DNA from: Caprella mutica
Taxonomy: Eukaryota; Arthropoda; Malacostraca; Amphipoda; Caprellidae
DNA length: 64,000 nt
Reading direction: 5' to 3'
Assembly (NCBI GenBank): GCA_947561585.1
Contig: CANNZV010000522.1
Span: 1 to 64,000 of the forward strand
Shown: in pieces, positions 1 through 14,303 of the stretch
Layout: each line of letters opens with the position of its first letter
How positions within the stretch are numbered: the first letter of the stretch is position 1
Program-made: the position numbers and the translations under genes
Notes under the pieces: generated by a model
The model's input: the letters and a program-made list of their open reading frames with translations, nothing else
What the model was told of the DNA's origin: nothing
The model's database searches: none

Positions 1-630
1 GAAAATATTTCTGGACATATATTTGGAATATATTTCTGAATATATATTGGGAATATATTTCTGAATATATATTTGAAATTAAATTAAATATTTTGATAAA
101 AATATTTATTAAATTAGTATTTATAATAAATAATCATATGCGATATTTAAAAAAAATCTAGACGGTATAATAATTGTTATATTAGATGATTTCGTTATTG
201 AATTCCGTTATTGAAAACGTATTTCGAATCTTACAATATTGGTATGAATTTAGTTTCCCAACATAATGAAAAATTAGCCAGGAAGCTTAACAGGATGGAA
301 TTTTAATCGATTTTGCAATAATAAGGTGATTCAAGTTATGTTGATGGAACCTACCTAGATAATATTTTTTCTTAATACTTACCTGTATGTACGTACATAC
401 ATACCTAGGTAGCAATACAATTATCATCGTATGGAATTACAATTCAACTTACCTAGGTTGGTACCTATTATAAATAATGTTCACAGAAATGAAATTGACC
501 AGGTTGAAATATACTGGTGTTGAATATATCTACCTAAAACCTTATACAGCCTAATTAAAAGGTAGTTTAATGTAAACATCTCGCAGTAACATAATATATA
601 ATTCTATAAAAGCTTTCTCTCGTAACTATT
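1..630. other. AT-rich flank of the minisatellite, no gene seen
   Basis: Plain AT-rich DNA with runs of ATATTTCTGAATATAT-like words at the very start and several CCTAGGTA/TACCTA words around 385-530. No open frame or RNA gene could be supported. The first recognisable 15-bp unit of the neighbouring array begins at about 631, so this is the left flank of the array. Confidence 0.6.
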
Positions 631-3600
631 CAACGTTACGCTACCGGACGTTACGCTACCAGACGTTACGATACTAGACGTTAAGCTACCAGACGTTACA
701 CTAGCAGATGTTTCGCTACCAGACGTTACGTTACAAGACGTTACGCTACCGGACGTTACGCTACCAGACGTTACGCTACCAGACGTTACGCTAGCATACG
801 TTTCGCTACCAGACGTTACGTTACAAGACGTTACGCTACCGGACGTTGTGCTACCAGACTTTATGCTACCGGACGTTTCGCTACCGGACGTAACGCTGGC
901 AGACCTTACGCTACCGGACGTTTCGCAACGGAACGTTACGCTACCAGACGTTACGCTACCGGACGTTACGCCACCAGACGTTACGCTACCAAACGTTACG
1001 CTACCAGACGTTACGCTACCAGACGTTACGCTACCAAACGCTACGTTACCAGACGTTACGCTACCAGACGTTACGCTACCAGACGTTACGCTACCAGACG
1101 TTACGATACCGAACGTTACGCTACCAAACGTTACGCTACTAGACGTTACGCTTCCGGACGTTATGCTACCAGACGTTACACTACAGGACATTACGCTACC
1201 AGACGTTACATTACCAGACGTTACGCTACCGGACGTTAGGCTACCAGACGTTACGTTACCAGACGTTACGCTACCAGACGTTACGCTACCAGACGTTACG
1301 CTACCGGACGTTACGCTACCAGACGTTACGCTACCGGACGTTACGCTACAAAACGTTACGCTACCGGACGTTACGCTACCAGACGTTACGCTACCGGACG
1401 TTACGCTACCAGACGTTACGCTACCGGAAGTAACGCTACCAGACGTGACGCTACCAGACGTTACGCTACCAAACGTTACGCTACCAGACGTTACGCTACC
1501 AGACGTTACGCAACTAGACGTTTCGCTACCAGACATTACGCTACCGGACGTTACGCTACAAGACGTCACGCTAGCAGACGTTACGCTACCAGCCGTTACG
1601 CTACCGGACGTTAAGCTACCAGACGTTATGCTACCAGACGTTACGCTAACAGAGGTTACGCTACAGGACGTTACGCTACCGGACGTTACGCTACCGGACG
1701 TTACGCTACCGGACGTTACGCTTCCAGATGTTACGCTACCAAACGTTACGCTACCAAACGTTATGCTATCAGACGTTACGCTACCAGACGTTACGCTACC
1801 AGACGTTACGCTACCAGACGTTACGCTACCAGACGTTACGCTACCAGACGTTACGCTACCAGACGTTACGCTACCAGACGTTACGCTACCGGACGTTACA
1901 CTACCAGACGTTACGCTACCGGACGTTACGCTAAAAGACGTTAGGCTACCGGACGTTATACTACTAGAAGTTACGCTACCAGACGTTACGCTACCGGACG
2001 TTACGCTACCGGACGTTACGCTACCGGACGTTACGCTACCGGACGTTACGCTACCGGACGTTACGCTACCGGACGTTACGCTACCGGACGTTACGCTACC
2101 AGACATTACGCTACCAGACGTTACGCTACCAGACGTTACGCTACCGGACGTTACGCTACCAGAAGTTACGCTACCGGACGTTACGCTACCAGACGTTACG
2201 CTACCAAACGTTACGCTACCTGACGTTACGCTAACAAACGTTACGCTACCAGACGTTACGCTACCAGACGTTACGCTACCAGACATTACGCTACCGGACG
2301 TTACGCTACAAGACGTCACGCTAGCAGACGTTACGCTACCAGCCGTTAAGCTACCGGACGTTAAGCTACCAGACGTCACGCTACCGGACGTTACGCTACC
2401 AGACGTTACGCTTCCAGACGCTACGCTACCAAACGTTACGCTACCAAACGTTATGCTATCAGACGTTACGCTACCAGACGCTACGCTACCAGACGTTACG
2501 CTACCAGACGTTACGCTACCAGATGTTACGCTACCAGAGGTTACGCTACCAGACGTTACGCTACCAGACGTTACGCTACCAGACGTTACGCTTCCAGACG
2601 TTACGCTACCAAACGTTACGCTACCAAACGTTATGCTATCAGACGTTACGCTACCAGACATTACGCTACCAGACGTAACGCTACCAGACGTTACGCTACC
2701 AGATGTTACGCTACCAGACGTTACGCTACCAGACGTTACGCTACCAGACGTTACGCTACCAGACGTTACGCTACCGGACGTTTCGTTACCAGACGTTACG
2801 CTACCGGACGTTACGCTACCAGACGTTACGCTACCGGACGTTTCGTTACCAGACGTTACGCTACAGGACGTTACGCTACCAGACTTTATGCTACTGGACG
2901 TTTCGCTACCGGACGTAACGCTAGCAGACCTTACGTTACCAGACGTTACGCTACCAGACGTTACGCTACCAGACGTTACGCTACCGGACGTTTCGCTACC
3001 GGACGTAACGCTTGCAGACCTTACGCTACCAGACGTTACGCTACCAGACGTTACGCTACCAGACGTTACGCTACCAGACGTTACGCTACCAGACGTTACG
3101 CTACCGGACGTTTCGTTACCAGACGTTACGCTACCGGACGTTACGCTACCAGACTTTATGCTACCGGACGTTTCGCTACCGGACGTAACGCTAGCAGACC
3201 TTACGTTACCAGACGTTACGCTACCAGACGTTACGCTACCAGACGTTACGCTACCGGACGTTACGCTACCAGACGTTACGCTACCGGACGTTACGCTAAA
3301 AGACGTTAGGCTACCTGACGTTACACTACTAGAAGTTACGCTACCAGACGTTACGCTATCGGACGTTACGCTACCGGACGTTACGCTACCGGACGTTACG
3401 CTACCGGACGTTACGCTACCGGACGTTACACTACCAGACGTTACGCTTCCAAACGTTACGCTACCAAACGTTACGCTACCAAACGTTACGCTACCAGACG
3501 TTACGCTACCAGACGCTACGCTAACAGACGTTACGCTACCAGACGTTACGCTACCAGATGTTACGCTACCAGAGGTTACGCTACCAGACGCTACGCTACC

Positions 3601-6600
3601 AGACGTTACGCTACCAGACGTTACGCTACCAGACGTTACGCTTCCAGACGTTACGCTACCAAACGTTACGCTACCAAACGTTATGCTATCAGACGTTACG
3701 CTACCAGACATTACGCTACCAGACGTAACGCTACCAGACGTTACGCTACCAGATGTTACGCTACCAGACGTTACGCTACCAGACGTTACGCTACCAGACG
3801 TTACGCTACCAGACGTTACGCTACCGGACGTTTCGTTACCAGACGTTACGCTACCGGACGTTACGCTATCAGACGTTACGCTACCGGACGTTTCGTTACC
3901 AGACGTTACGCTACCGGACGTTACGCTACCAGACTTTATGCTACTGGACGTTTCGCTACCGGACGTAACGCTAGCAGACCTTACGTTACCAGACGTTACG
4001 CTACCAGACGTTACGCTACCAGACGTTACGCTACCGGACGTTTCGCTACCGGACGTAACGCTTGCAGACCTTACGCTACCAGACGTTACGCTACCAGACG
4101 TTACGCTACCAGACGTTACGCTACCAGACGTTACGCTACCAGACGTTACGCTACCGGACGTTTCGTTACCAGACGTTACGCTACCGGACGTTACGCTACC
4201 AGACTTTATGCTACCGGACGTTTCGCTACCGGACGTAACGCTAGCAGACCTTACGTTACCAGACGTTACGCTACCAGACGTTACGCTACCAGACGTTACG
4301 CTACCGGACGTTACGCTACCAGACGTTACGCTACCGGACGTTACGCTAAAAGACGTTAGGCTACCGGACGTTACACTACTAGAAGTTAAGCTACCAGACG
4401 TTACGCTATCGGACGTTACGCTACCGGACGTTACGCTACCGGACGTTACGCTACCGGACGTTACGCTACCGGACGTTACACTACCAGACATTACGCTACC
4501 AGACGTTACGCTACCAGACGTTACGCTACCGGACGTTACGCTACCAGACGTTACGCTACCGGACGTTACGCTACCAGACGTTACGCTACCAAACGTTACG
4601 CTACCTGACGTTACGCTACCTAACGTTACGCTACCAGACGTTACGCTACCAGACATTACGCTACCGGACATTACGCTACAAGACGTCACGCTAGCAGACG
4701 TTACGCTACCAGCCGTTACGCTACCGGACGTTAAGCTACCAGACGTTACGCTACCGGACGTTACGCTACCAGACGTTAAGCTACCAGACGTTACGCTAAC
4801 GGACGTTACGCTACCAGACGTTACGCTTCCAGACGTTACGCTACCAAACGTTACGCTACCAAACGTTATGCTATCAGACCTTACGCTACCAGACGTTACG
4901 CTACCAGACGTTACGCTACCAGACGTTACGCTACCAGATGTTACGCTACCAGACGTTACGCTACCAGACGTTACGCTACCAGACGTTACGCTACCAGACG
5001 TTACGCTTCCAGACGTTACGCTACCAAACGTTATGCTATCAGACGTTACGCTACCGGACGTTACGCTACCAGACGTTACGCTACCAAACGTTACGCTACC
5101 TGACGTTACGCTACCAAACGTTACGCTACCAGACGTTACGCTACCAGACGTTACGCTACCGGACGTTTCGTTACCAGACGTTACGCTACCGGACGTTACG
5201 CTACCAGACCTTACGCTACCAGACCTTACGCTACCAGACGTTACGCTACCAGACGTTACGCTACCAGACGTTACGCTACCAGACGTTACGCTACCAGACT
5301 TTACGCTACCGGACGTTTCGTTACCAGACGTTACGCTACCGGACGTTACGCTACCAGACTTTATGCTACCGGACGTTTCGCTACCGGACGTAACGCTAGC
5401 AGACCTTACGTTACCAGACGTTACGCTACCAGACGTTACGCTACCAGACGTTACGCTACCGGACGTTACGCTACCAGACGTTACGCTACCGGACGTTACG
5501 CTAAAAGACGTTAGGCTACCGGACGTTACACTACTAGAAGTTACGCTACCAGACGTTACGCTATCGGACGTTACGCTACCGGACGTTACGCTACCGGACG
5601 TTACGCTACCGGACGTTACGCTACCGGACGTTACACTACCAGACATTACGCTACCAGACGTTACGCTACCAGACGTTACGCTACCGGACGTTACGCTACC
5701 AGACGTTACGCTACCGGACGTTACGCTACCAGACGTTACGCTACCAAACGTTACGCTACCTGACGTTACGCTACCAAACGTTACGCTACCAGACGTTACG
5801 CTACCAGACATTACGCTACCGGACATTACGCTACAAGACGTCACGCTAGCAGACGTTACGCTACCAGCCGTTACGCTACCGGACGTTAAGCTACCAGACG
5901 TTACGCTACCGGACGTTACGCTACCAGACGTTAAGCTACCAGACGTTACGCTAACGGACGTTACGCTACCAGACGTTACGCTTCCAGACGTTACGCTACC
6001 AGACGTTACGCTACTAGACGTTTCGCTACCAGACATTACGCTACCGGACGTTACGCTACAAGACGTCACGCTAGCAGACGTTACGCTACCAGCCGTTACG
6101 CTACCGGACGTTAAGCTACCAGACGTTATGCTACCAGACGTTACGCTAACAGAGGTTACGCTACAGGACGTTACGCTACCGGACGTTACGCTACCGGACG
6201 TTACGCTACCGGACGTTACGCTTCCAGATGTTACGCTACCAAACGTTACGCTACCAAACGTTATGCTATCAGACGTTAAGCTACCAGACGTTACGCTACC
6301 AGACGTTACGCTACCAGACGTTACGCTACCAGACGTTACGCTACCAGACGTTACGCTACCAGACGTTACGCTACCAGACGTTACGCTACCGGACGTTACA
6401 CTACCAGACGTTACGCTACCGGACGTTACGCTAAAAGACGTTAGGCTACCGGACGTTATACTACTAGAAGTTACGCTACCAGACGTTACGCTACCGGACG
6501 TTACGCTACCGGACGTTACGCTACCGGACGTTACGCTACCGGACGTTACGCTACCGGACGTTACGCTACCAGACATTACGCTACCAGACGTTACGCTACC

Positions 6601-9600
6601 AGACGTTACGCTACCGGACGTTACGCTACCAGAAGTTACGCTACCGGACGTTACGCTACCAGACGTTACGCTACCAAACGTTACGCTACCTGACGTTACG
6701 CTAACAAACGTTACGCTACCAGACGTTACGCTACCAGACATTACGCTACCGGACGTTACGCTACAAGACGTCACGCTAGCAGACGTTACGCTACCAGCCG
6801 TTAAGCTACCGGACGTTTAGCTACCAGACGTCACGCTACCGGACGTTACGCTACCAGACGTTACGCTTCCAGACGTTACGCTACCAAACGTTACGCTACC
6901 AAACGTTATGCTATCAGACGTTACGCTACCAGACGCTACGCTACCAGACGTCACGCTACCAGACGTTACGCTACCAGATGTTACGCTACCAGAGGTTACG
7001 CTACCAGACGTTACGCTACCAGACGTTTCGCTACCAGACGTTACGCTACCAGACGTTACGCTTCCAGACGTTACGCTACCAAACGTTACGCTACCAAACG
7101 TTATGCTATAAGACGTTACGCTACCAGACATTACGCTACCAGACGTAACGCTACCAGACGTTACGCTACCAGATGTTACGCTACCAGACGTTACGCTACC
7201 AGACGTTACGCAACCAGACGTTACGCTACCGGACGTTTCGTTACCAGACGTTACGCTACCGGACGTTACGCTACCAGACGTTACGCTACCGGACGTTTCG
7301 TTACCAGACGTTACGCTACCGGACGTTACGCTACCAGACTTTATGCTACCGGACGTTTCGCTACCGGACGTAACGCTAGCAGACCTTACGTTACCAGACG
7401 TTACGCTACCAGACGTTACGCTACCAGACGTTACGCTACCGGACGTTTCGCTACCGGACGTAACGCTTGCAGACCTTACGCTACCAGACGTTACGCTACC
7501 AGACGTTACGCTACCAGACGTTACGCTACCAGACGTTACGCTACCAGACGTTACGCTACCAGACGTTACGCTACCGGACGTTTCGTTACCAGACGTTACG
7601 CTACCGGACGTTACGTTACCAGACTTCATGCTACCGGACGTTTCGCTACCGGACGTAACGCTAGCAGACCTTACGTTACCAGACGTTACGCTACCAGACG
7701 TTACGCTACCAGACGTTACGCTACCGGACGTTACGCTACCAGACGTTACGCTACCGGACGTTACGCTAAAAGACGTTAGGCTACCGGACGTTACACTACT
7801 AGAAGTTACGCTACCAGACGTTACGCTATCGGACGTTACGCTACCGGACGTTACGCTACCGGACGTTACGCTACCGGACGTTACGCTACCGGACGTTACA
7901 CTACCAGACATTACGCTACCAGACGTTACGCTACCAGACGTTACGCTACCGGACGTTACGCTACCAGACGTTATGCTACCGGACGTTACGCTACCAGACG
8001 TTACGCTACCAAACGTTACGCTACCTGACGTTACGCTACCAAACGTTACGCTACCAGACGTTACGCTACCGGACGTTACGCTACCGGACGTTACACTACC
8101 GGACATTACGCTACCAGACGTTACGCTACCAGACGTTACGCTACCGGACGTTACGCTACCAGACGTTACGCTACCGGACGTTACGCTACCAGACGTTACG
8201 CTACCAAACGTTACGCTACCTGACGTTACGCTACCAAACGTTACGCTACCAGTTGTTACGCTACCAGACATTACGCTACCGGACATTACGCTACAAGACG
8301 TCACGCTAGCAGACGTTACGCAACCAGCCGTTACGCTACCGGACGTAAAGCTACCAGACGTTACGCTACCGGACGTTACGCTACCAGACGTTAAGCTACC
8401 AGACGTTACGCTAACGGACGTTACGCTTCCAGACGTTACGCTTCCAGACGTTACGCTACCAAACGTTACGCTACCAAACGTTATGCTATCAGACCTTACG
8501 CTACCAGACGTTACGCTACCAGACGTTACGCTACCAGACGTTACGCTACCAGATGTTACGCTACCAGACGTTACGCTACCAGACGTTACGCTACCAGACG
8601 TTACGCTACCAGACGTTACGCTTCCAGACGTTACGCTACCAAACGTTATGCTATCAGACGTTACGCTACCGGACGTTACGCTACCAGACGTTACGCTACC
8701 AAACGTTACGCTACCTGACGTTACGCTACCAAACGTTACGCTACCAGACGTTACGCTACCAGACGTTACGCTACCGGAAGTTTCGTTACCAGACGTTACG
8801 CTACCGGACGTTACGCTACCAGACCTTACGCTACCAGACCTTACGCTACCAGACGTTACGCTACCAGACGTTACGCTACCAGACGTTTCGCTACCGGACG
8901 TTACGCTACCAGACGTTACGCTACCGGACGTTACGCTAAAAGACGTTAGGCTACCGGACGTTACACTACTAGAAGTTACGCTACCAGACGTTACGCTATC
9001 GGACGTTACGCTACCGGACGTTACGCTACCGGACGTTACGCTACCGGACGTTACGCTACCGGACGTTACACTACCAGACATTACGCTACCAGACGTTACG
9101 CTACCAGACGTTACGCTACCGGATGTTACGCTACCAGACGTTACGCTACCGGACGTTACGCTACCAGACGTTACGCTACCAAACGTTACGCTACCTGACG
9201 TTACGCTACCAAACGTTACGCTACCAGACGTTACGCTACCAGACATTACGCTACCGGACATTACGCTACAAGACGTCACGCTAGCAGACGTTACGCTACC
9301 AGCCGTTACGCTACCGGACGTTAAGCTACCAGACGTTACGCTACCGGACGTTACGCTACCAGACGTTAAGCTACCAGACGTTACGCTAACGGACGTTACG
9401 CTACCAGACGTTACGCTTCCAGACGTTACGCTACCAAACGTTACGCTACCAAACGTTATGCTATCAGACCTTACGCTACCAGACGTTACGCTACCAGACG
9501 TTACGCTACCAGACGTTACGCTACCAGATGTTACGCTACCAGACGTTACGCTACCAGACGTTACGCTACCAGACGTTACGCTACCAGACGTTACGCTTCC

Positions 9601-12600
9601 AGACGTTACGCTACCAAACGTTATGCTATCAGACGTTACGCTACCGGACGTTACGCTACCAGACGTTACGCTACCAAACGTTACGCTACCTGACGTTACG
9701 CTACCAAACGTTACGCTACCAGACGTTACACTACCAGACATTACGCTACCAGACGTTACGCTACCAGACGTTACGCTACCGGACGTTACGCTACCAGACG
9801 TTACGCTACCGGACGTTACGCTACCAGACGTTACGCTACCAAACGTTACGCTACCTGACGTTACGCTACCAAACGTTACGCTACATGATGTTACGCTACC
9901 AGACATTACGCTACCGGACATTATGCTACAAGACGTCACGCTAGCAGACGTTACGCTACCAGCCGTTACGCTACCGGACGTTAAGCTACCAGACGTTACG
10001 CTACCGGACGTTACGCTACCAGACGTTAAGCTACCAGACGTTACGCTAACGGACGTTACGCTACCAGACGTTACGCTTCCAGACGTTACGCTACCAAACG
10101 TTACGCTACCAAACGTTATGCTATCAGACCTTACGCTACCAGACGTTACGCTACCAGACGTTACGCTACCAGACGTTACGCTACCAGATGTTACGCTACC
10201 AGACGTTACGCTACCAGACGTTACGCTACCAGACGTTACGCTACCAGACGTTACGCTTCCAGACGTTACGCTACCAAACGTTATGCTATCAGACGTTACG
10301 CTACCGGACGTTACGCTACCAGACGTTACGCTACCAAACGTTATGCTACCTGACGTTACGCTACCAAACGTTACGCTACCAGACGTTACGCTACCAGACG
10401 TTACGCTACCGGACGTTTCGTTACCAGACGTTACGCTACCGGACGTTACGCTACCAGACCTTACGCTACCAGACGTTACGCTACCAGACGTTACGCTACC
10501 AGACGTTACGCTACCAGACGTTACGCTACCAGACGTTACGCTACCGGACGTTACGCTACCAGACGTTACGCTACCGGACGTTACGCTAAAAGACGTTAGG
10601 CTACCGGACGTTACACTACTAGAAGTTACGCTACCAGACGTTACGCTACCGGACGTTACGCTACCGGACGTTACGCTACCGGACGATACGCTACCGGACG
10701 TTACGCTACCGGACGTTACGCTACCAGACATTACGCTACCAGACGTTACGCTACCAGACGTTACGCTACCGGACGTTACGCTACCAGACGTTACGCTACC
10801 GGACGTTACGGTACCAAACGTTACGCTACCAAACGTTACGCTACCATGTTACGCTACCAAACGTTACGCTACCAGACGTTACGCTACCATACATTACGCT
10901 ACCGGACGTTACGCTACAAGACGTAACGCTAGCAGACGTTACGCTACCAGCCGTTACGCTACCGGACGTTAAGCTACCAGACGTTACGCTACCGGACGTT
11001 ACGCTACCAGACTTTACGCTTCCAGACGCTACGCTACCAAATGTTACGCTACCAAACGTTATGCTATCAGACGTTACGCTACCAGACGTTACGCTACCAG
11101 ACGTTACGCTACCAGACGTTACGCTACCAGATGTTACGCTACCAGACGTTACGCTACCAGACGTTACGCTACCAGACGTTACGCTACCAGGCGTTCCACT
11201 ACCAAACATTACGCTACCAGACGTTACGCTACCAGACGTTACGCTTCCAGACGTTACGCTACCAAACGTTATGCTATCAGACGTTACGCTATCGGACGTT
11301 ACGCTACCAGACGTTACGCTACCAAACGTTACGCTACCTGACGTTACGCTACCAGACGTTACGCTACCAAACGTTACGCTACCTGACGTTACGCTACCAA
11401 ACGTTACGCTACCAGACGTTACGCTACCAGACGTTACGCTACCGGACGTTTCGTTACCAGACGTTACGCTACCGGACGTTACGCTACCAGACTTTATGCT
11501 ACCGGACGTTTCGCTACCGGACGTAACGCTAGCAGACCTTACGCTACCAGACGTTACGCTACCAGACGTTACGTTACCAGACGTTACGCTACCAGACGTT
11601 ACGCTACCAGACGTTACGCTACCAGACATTACGCTAAAAGACGTTACACTACTAGAAGTCACGCTACCAGACGTTACGCTATCGGACGTTACGCTACCGG
11701 ACGTTACGCTACCGGACGTTACGCTACCGGACGTTACGCTACCAGACATTACGCTTCCAGACGTTACGCTACCAGACGTTACGCTACCGGACGTTACGCT
11801 ACCAGACGTTACGCTACCAGACGTTACGCTACCGGACGTTACGCTACCATACGTTACGCTACCAAACGTTACGCTACCATACGTTACGCTACCAAACATT
11901 ACGCTACCGGACGTTACGCTACCAGCCGTTACGCTACCGGACGTTAAGCTACCAGACGTTACGCTACCGGACGTTACGCTACCAGAAGTTACGCTTCCAG
12001 ACGCTACGCTACCAAATGTTACGCTACCAAACGTTATGCTATCAGACGTTACGCTACCAGACGTAACGCTACCACACGTTACGCTACCAGACGTTACGCT
12101 ACCAGATGTTACGCTACCAGACGTTACGCTACCAGACGTTACGCTACCAGACGTTACGCTACCAGACGTTACGCTACCAGATGTTACGCTACCAGACGTT
12201 ACGCTAACAGACGTTACGCTACCAGACGTTACGCTACCAGACGTTACGCTACCAGACGTTACGCTTCCAAACGTTATGCTACCAGACGTAACGCTACCAG
12301 ACGTTACGCTACCAGACGTTACGCTACCAGATGTTACGCTACCAGACGTTACGCTACCAGACGTTACGATACCAGACGTTACGCTACCAGACGTTACGCT
12401 ACCAAACGTTACGCTACCAAACGTTATGCTATCAGATGTTACGCTACCAGACGTTACGCTACCAGACGTTACGCTACCAGACGTTACGCTACCAGACGTT
12501 ACGCTACCAGATGTTACGCTACCAGACGTTACGCTACCAGACGTTACGCTACCAGACGTTACGCTACCAGACGTTACGCTACCGGACGTTTCGTTACCAG

Positions 12601-13548
12601 ACGTTACGCTACCGGACGTTACGCTACCAGACTTTATGCTACCGGACGTTTCGCTACCGGACGTAACGCTAGCAGACGTTACGCTACCAGACGTTACGCT
12701 ACCAGACGTTACGCTACCAGACGTTACGCTACCAGACGTTACGCTACCAGACGTTACGCTACCGGACGTTACGCTACCAGACGTTACGCTACCGGACGTT
12801 ACGCTAAAAGACGTTAGGCTACCGGACGTTACACTACTAGAAGTTACGCTACTAGACGTTACGCTACCGGACGTTACGCTACCGGACGTTACTCTACCGG
12901 ACGTTACGCTACCGGACGTTACGCTACCAGACATTACGCTACCAGACGTTACGCTACCAGACGTTACGCTACCGGACGTTACGCTACCAGACGTTACGCT
13001 ACCAAACGTTACGCTACCTGACGTTACGCTACCAAACGTTACGCTACCAGACGTTACGCTACCAAACGTTACGCTACCTGACGTTACGCTACCAAACGTT
13101 ACGCTACCAGACGTTACGCTACCAGACATTACGCTACCGGATGTTACGCTACAAGACGTCACGCTACCAGATGTTACGCTACCAGACGTTACGCTACCAG
13201 ACGTTACGCTACCAGACGTTACGCTACCAGACGTTACGCTACCAGACGTTACGCTTCCAGACGTTACGCTACCAAACGTTACGCTACCAAACGTTATGCT
13301 ATCAGACGTTACGCTACCAGACGTTACGCTACCAGAGGTTACGCTACCAGACGTTACGCTACCAGATGTTACGCTACCAGACGTTACGCTACCAGACGTT
13401 ACGCTACCAGACGTTACGCTACCAGACGTTTCGTTACCAGACGTTACGCTACCGGACGTTTCGTTACTAGAACGTTTCGTTACTGGACATTTCGCTACCA
13501 GACATTTCACACCCGGACAATTCGCTACCAGAGATATCGCTACCAGAC
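631..13548. repeat. 12.9-kb minisatellite array, 15-bp unit
   Basis: About 860 head-to-tail copies of a 15-bp unit, consensus TTACGCTACCAGACG, fill this stretch. Both edges lie inside the window: the left is abrupt at about 631, and the right decays through TTTCGTTAC-type units from 13450 and runs into an AT microsatellite. The unit has two CpGs, or three in the common CCGGACG variant, which is striking in AT-rich surroundings. Phase is kept for nearly 10 kb; a 13-bp unit at 10841-10853 shifts it by two bases. A rare variant, CTAAAAGACGTTA, recurs at 1931, 3296, 4346, 5501, 6431, 7766, 8936, 10586, 11634 and 12804, so blocks of about 0.9 to 1.65 kb were duplicated as higher-order repeats. The assembled copy number may not equal the true one. 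Long open frames here are discussed separately. Confidence 0.97.
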
Positions 13549-13591
<43 letters not shown>

Positions 13592-13594
13592 TAT
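13549..13594. repeat. AT dinucleotide microsatellite
   Basis: An (AT)n run with one G interruption directly abuts the degenerate last units of the 15-bp array and marks its right boundary. Confidence 0.95.
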
Positions 13595-14303
13595 TCCCCA
13601 ATTAGAATTTTAAGTAATTCCTTCAAATTATTAATAAAAGAAATTGATTCCAAATATTTTTATAAAATTGGTCAAAATAGTAATGACGTAATGCTCACTG
13701 GCACCAGTTTACCCCCATGCATTGCTATTTTCAAAATAAGACTAACAAATAATGGGGAAAAAGAATAAAATAGCTCAAAAGTGACATTTGCGATTGGTAG
13801 CTATAAGCATTTTTTATTAATAAAGTCTGATAAAAATAAAAAATGAATAGTCTGATAATTATAAAAAAGTCTGATAAAATCAATTAATGAATAGAAATAA
13901 TAATAAAATTTAATAGTGCTCAGGAAAAGCATAAATTTGAACGAGTAGTTAATAGATCGATATTTTTTTGTAATAGCTAAATAAATAAAAAAAAAAATTT
14001 CGATTGTTAAAACGATAGAGTTGAAATAACTGAACAAATTGAAGGTGCTTGGAGTACCTTGCGACATTTGGTAGTCCCTTAGTATTGTTATGTTGTTTGT
14101 ACTCTGTGAGTCTGTAGTCCAGAGTAAATCACTCCCGTGTAGGCGGATCTGATTGAAAAGATTCCTACTCAAATATACACCTTTCAATATTCTTCTCCTG
14201 ATGATGATTAGAAATCTCTTTATTCGAAAGCTTGTAAGCTGAAAAAAACCTTTAACACTGAGCTTAAATAGCCTCTGATAAAATAAAACTGATATTTTAT
14301 TTG
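13595..14303. other. AT-rich intergenic DNA, no gene seen
   Basis: No supported gene. The small reverse frame at 13801-14187 has no recognisable domain and a low-complexity Tyr/Phe-rich composition. Around 14061-14080 the forward strand reads GCGACATTTGGTAGTCCC, which resembles the end of an LTR followed by a primer-binding site; no matching LTR start or partner was found. Confidence 0.5.

Larger units (their letters stand above)
604..13613. other. Long open frames inside the 15-bp array (probably not genes)
   Basis: Forward frames at 848-6820, 7343-10972 and 11061-13613 read as repeats of Thr-Leu-Pro-Asp-Val; reverse frames at 604-6774, 6817-10731 and 10841-13510 read as Ser-Gly-Ser-Val-Thr. 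A 15-bp unit is exactly five codons, so any frame without a stop in the unit stays open. In these two frames no codon (ACG CTA CCA GAC GTT; TCT GGT AGC GTA ACG) is one substitution from a stop. The forward Arg-Tyr-Gln-Thr-Leu frame contains TTA, TAC and CAG, is one step from stops, and is broken into pieces of about 60 to 160 codons. Frame length thus tracks stop robustness, not strand or selection. No signal peptide, unique N-terminus or splice context was seen. A translated Ser-rich repeat protein is not excluded, only unsupported. Confidence 0.75.

Noticed and set aside
631..13548. CRISPR array
   Set aside because: Units are contiguous without unique spacers, and the surroundings are eukaryotic transposons.
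631..13548. Telomeric repeat
   Set aside because: The unit is 15 bp and not TTAGG-like; GTTAGG appears only as a rare substitution, and the array is interstitial with flanks on both sides.
604..13613. Serine-rich (SGSVT)n or TLPDV-type proteins of up to 2,056 residues
   Set aside because: The frames are open on both strands at once and their length is predicted by unit length and stop robustness; no unique termini or splice context was seen.
13801..14187. 128-codon reverse frame
   Set aside because: Low-complexity Tyr/Phe-rich AT-driven frame with no domain or context.
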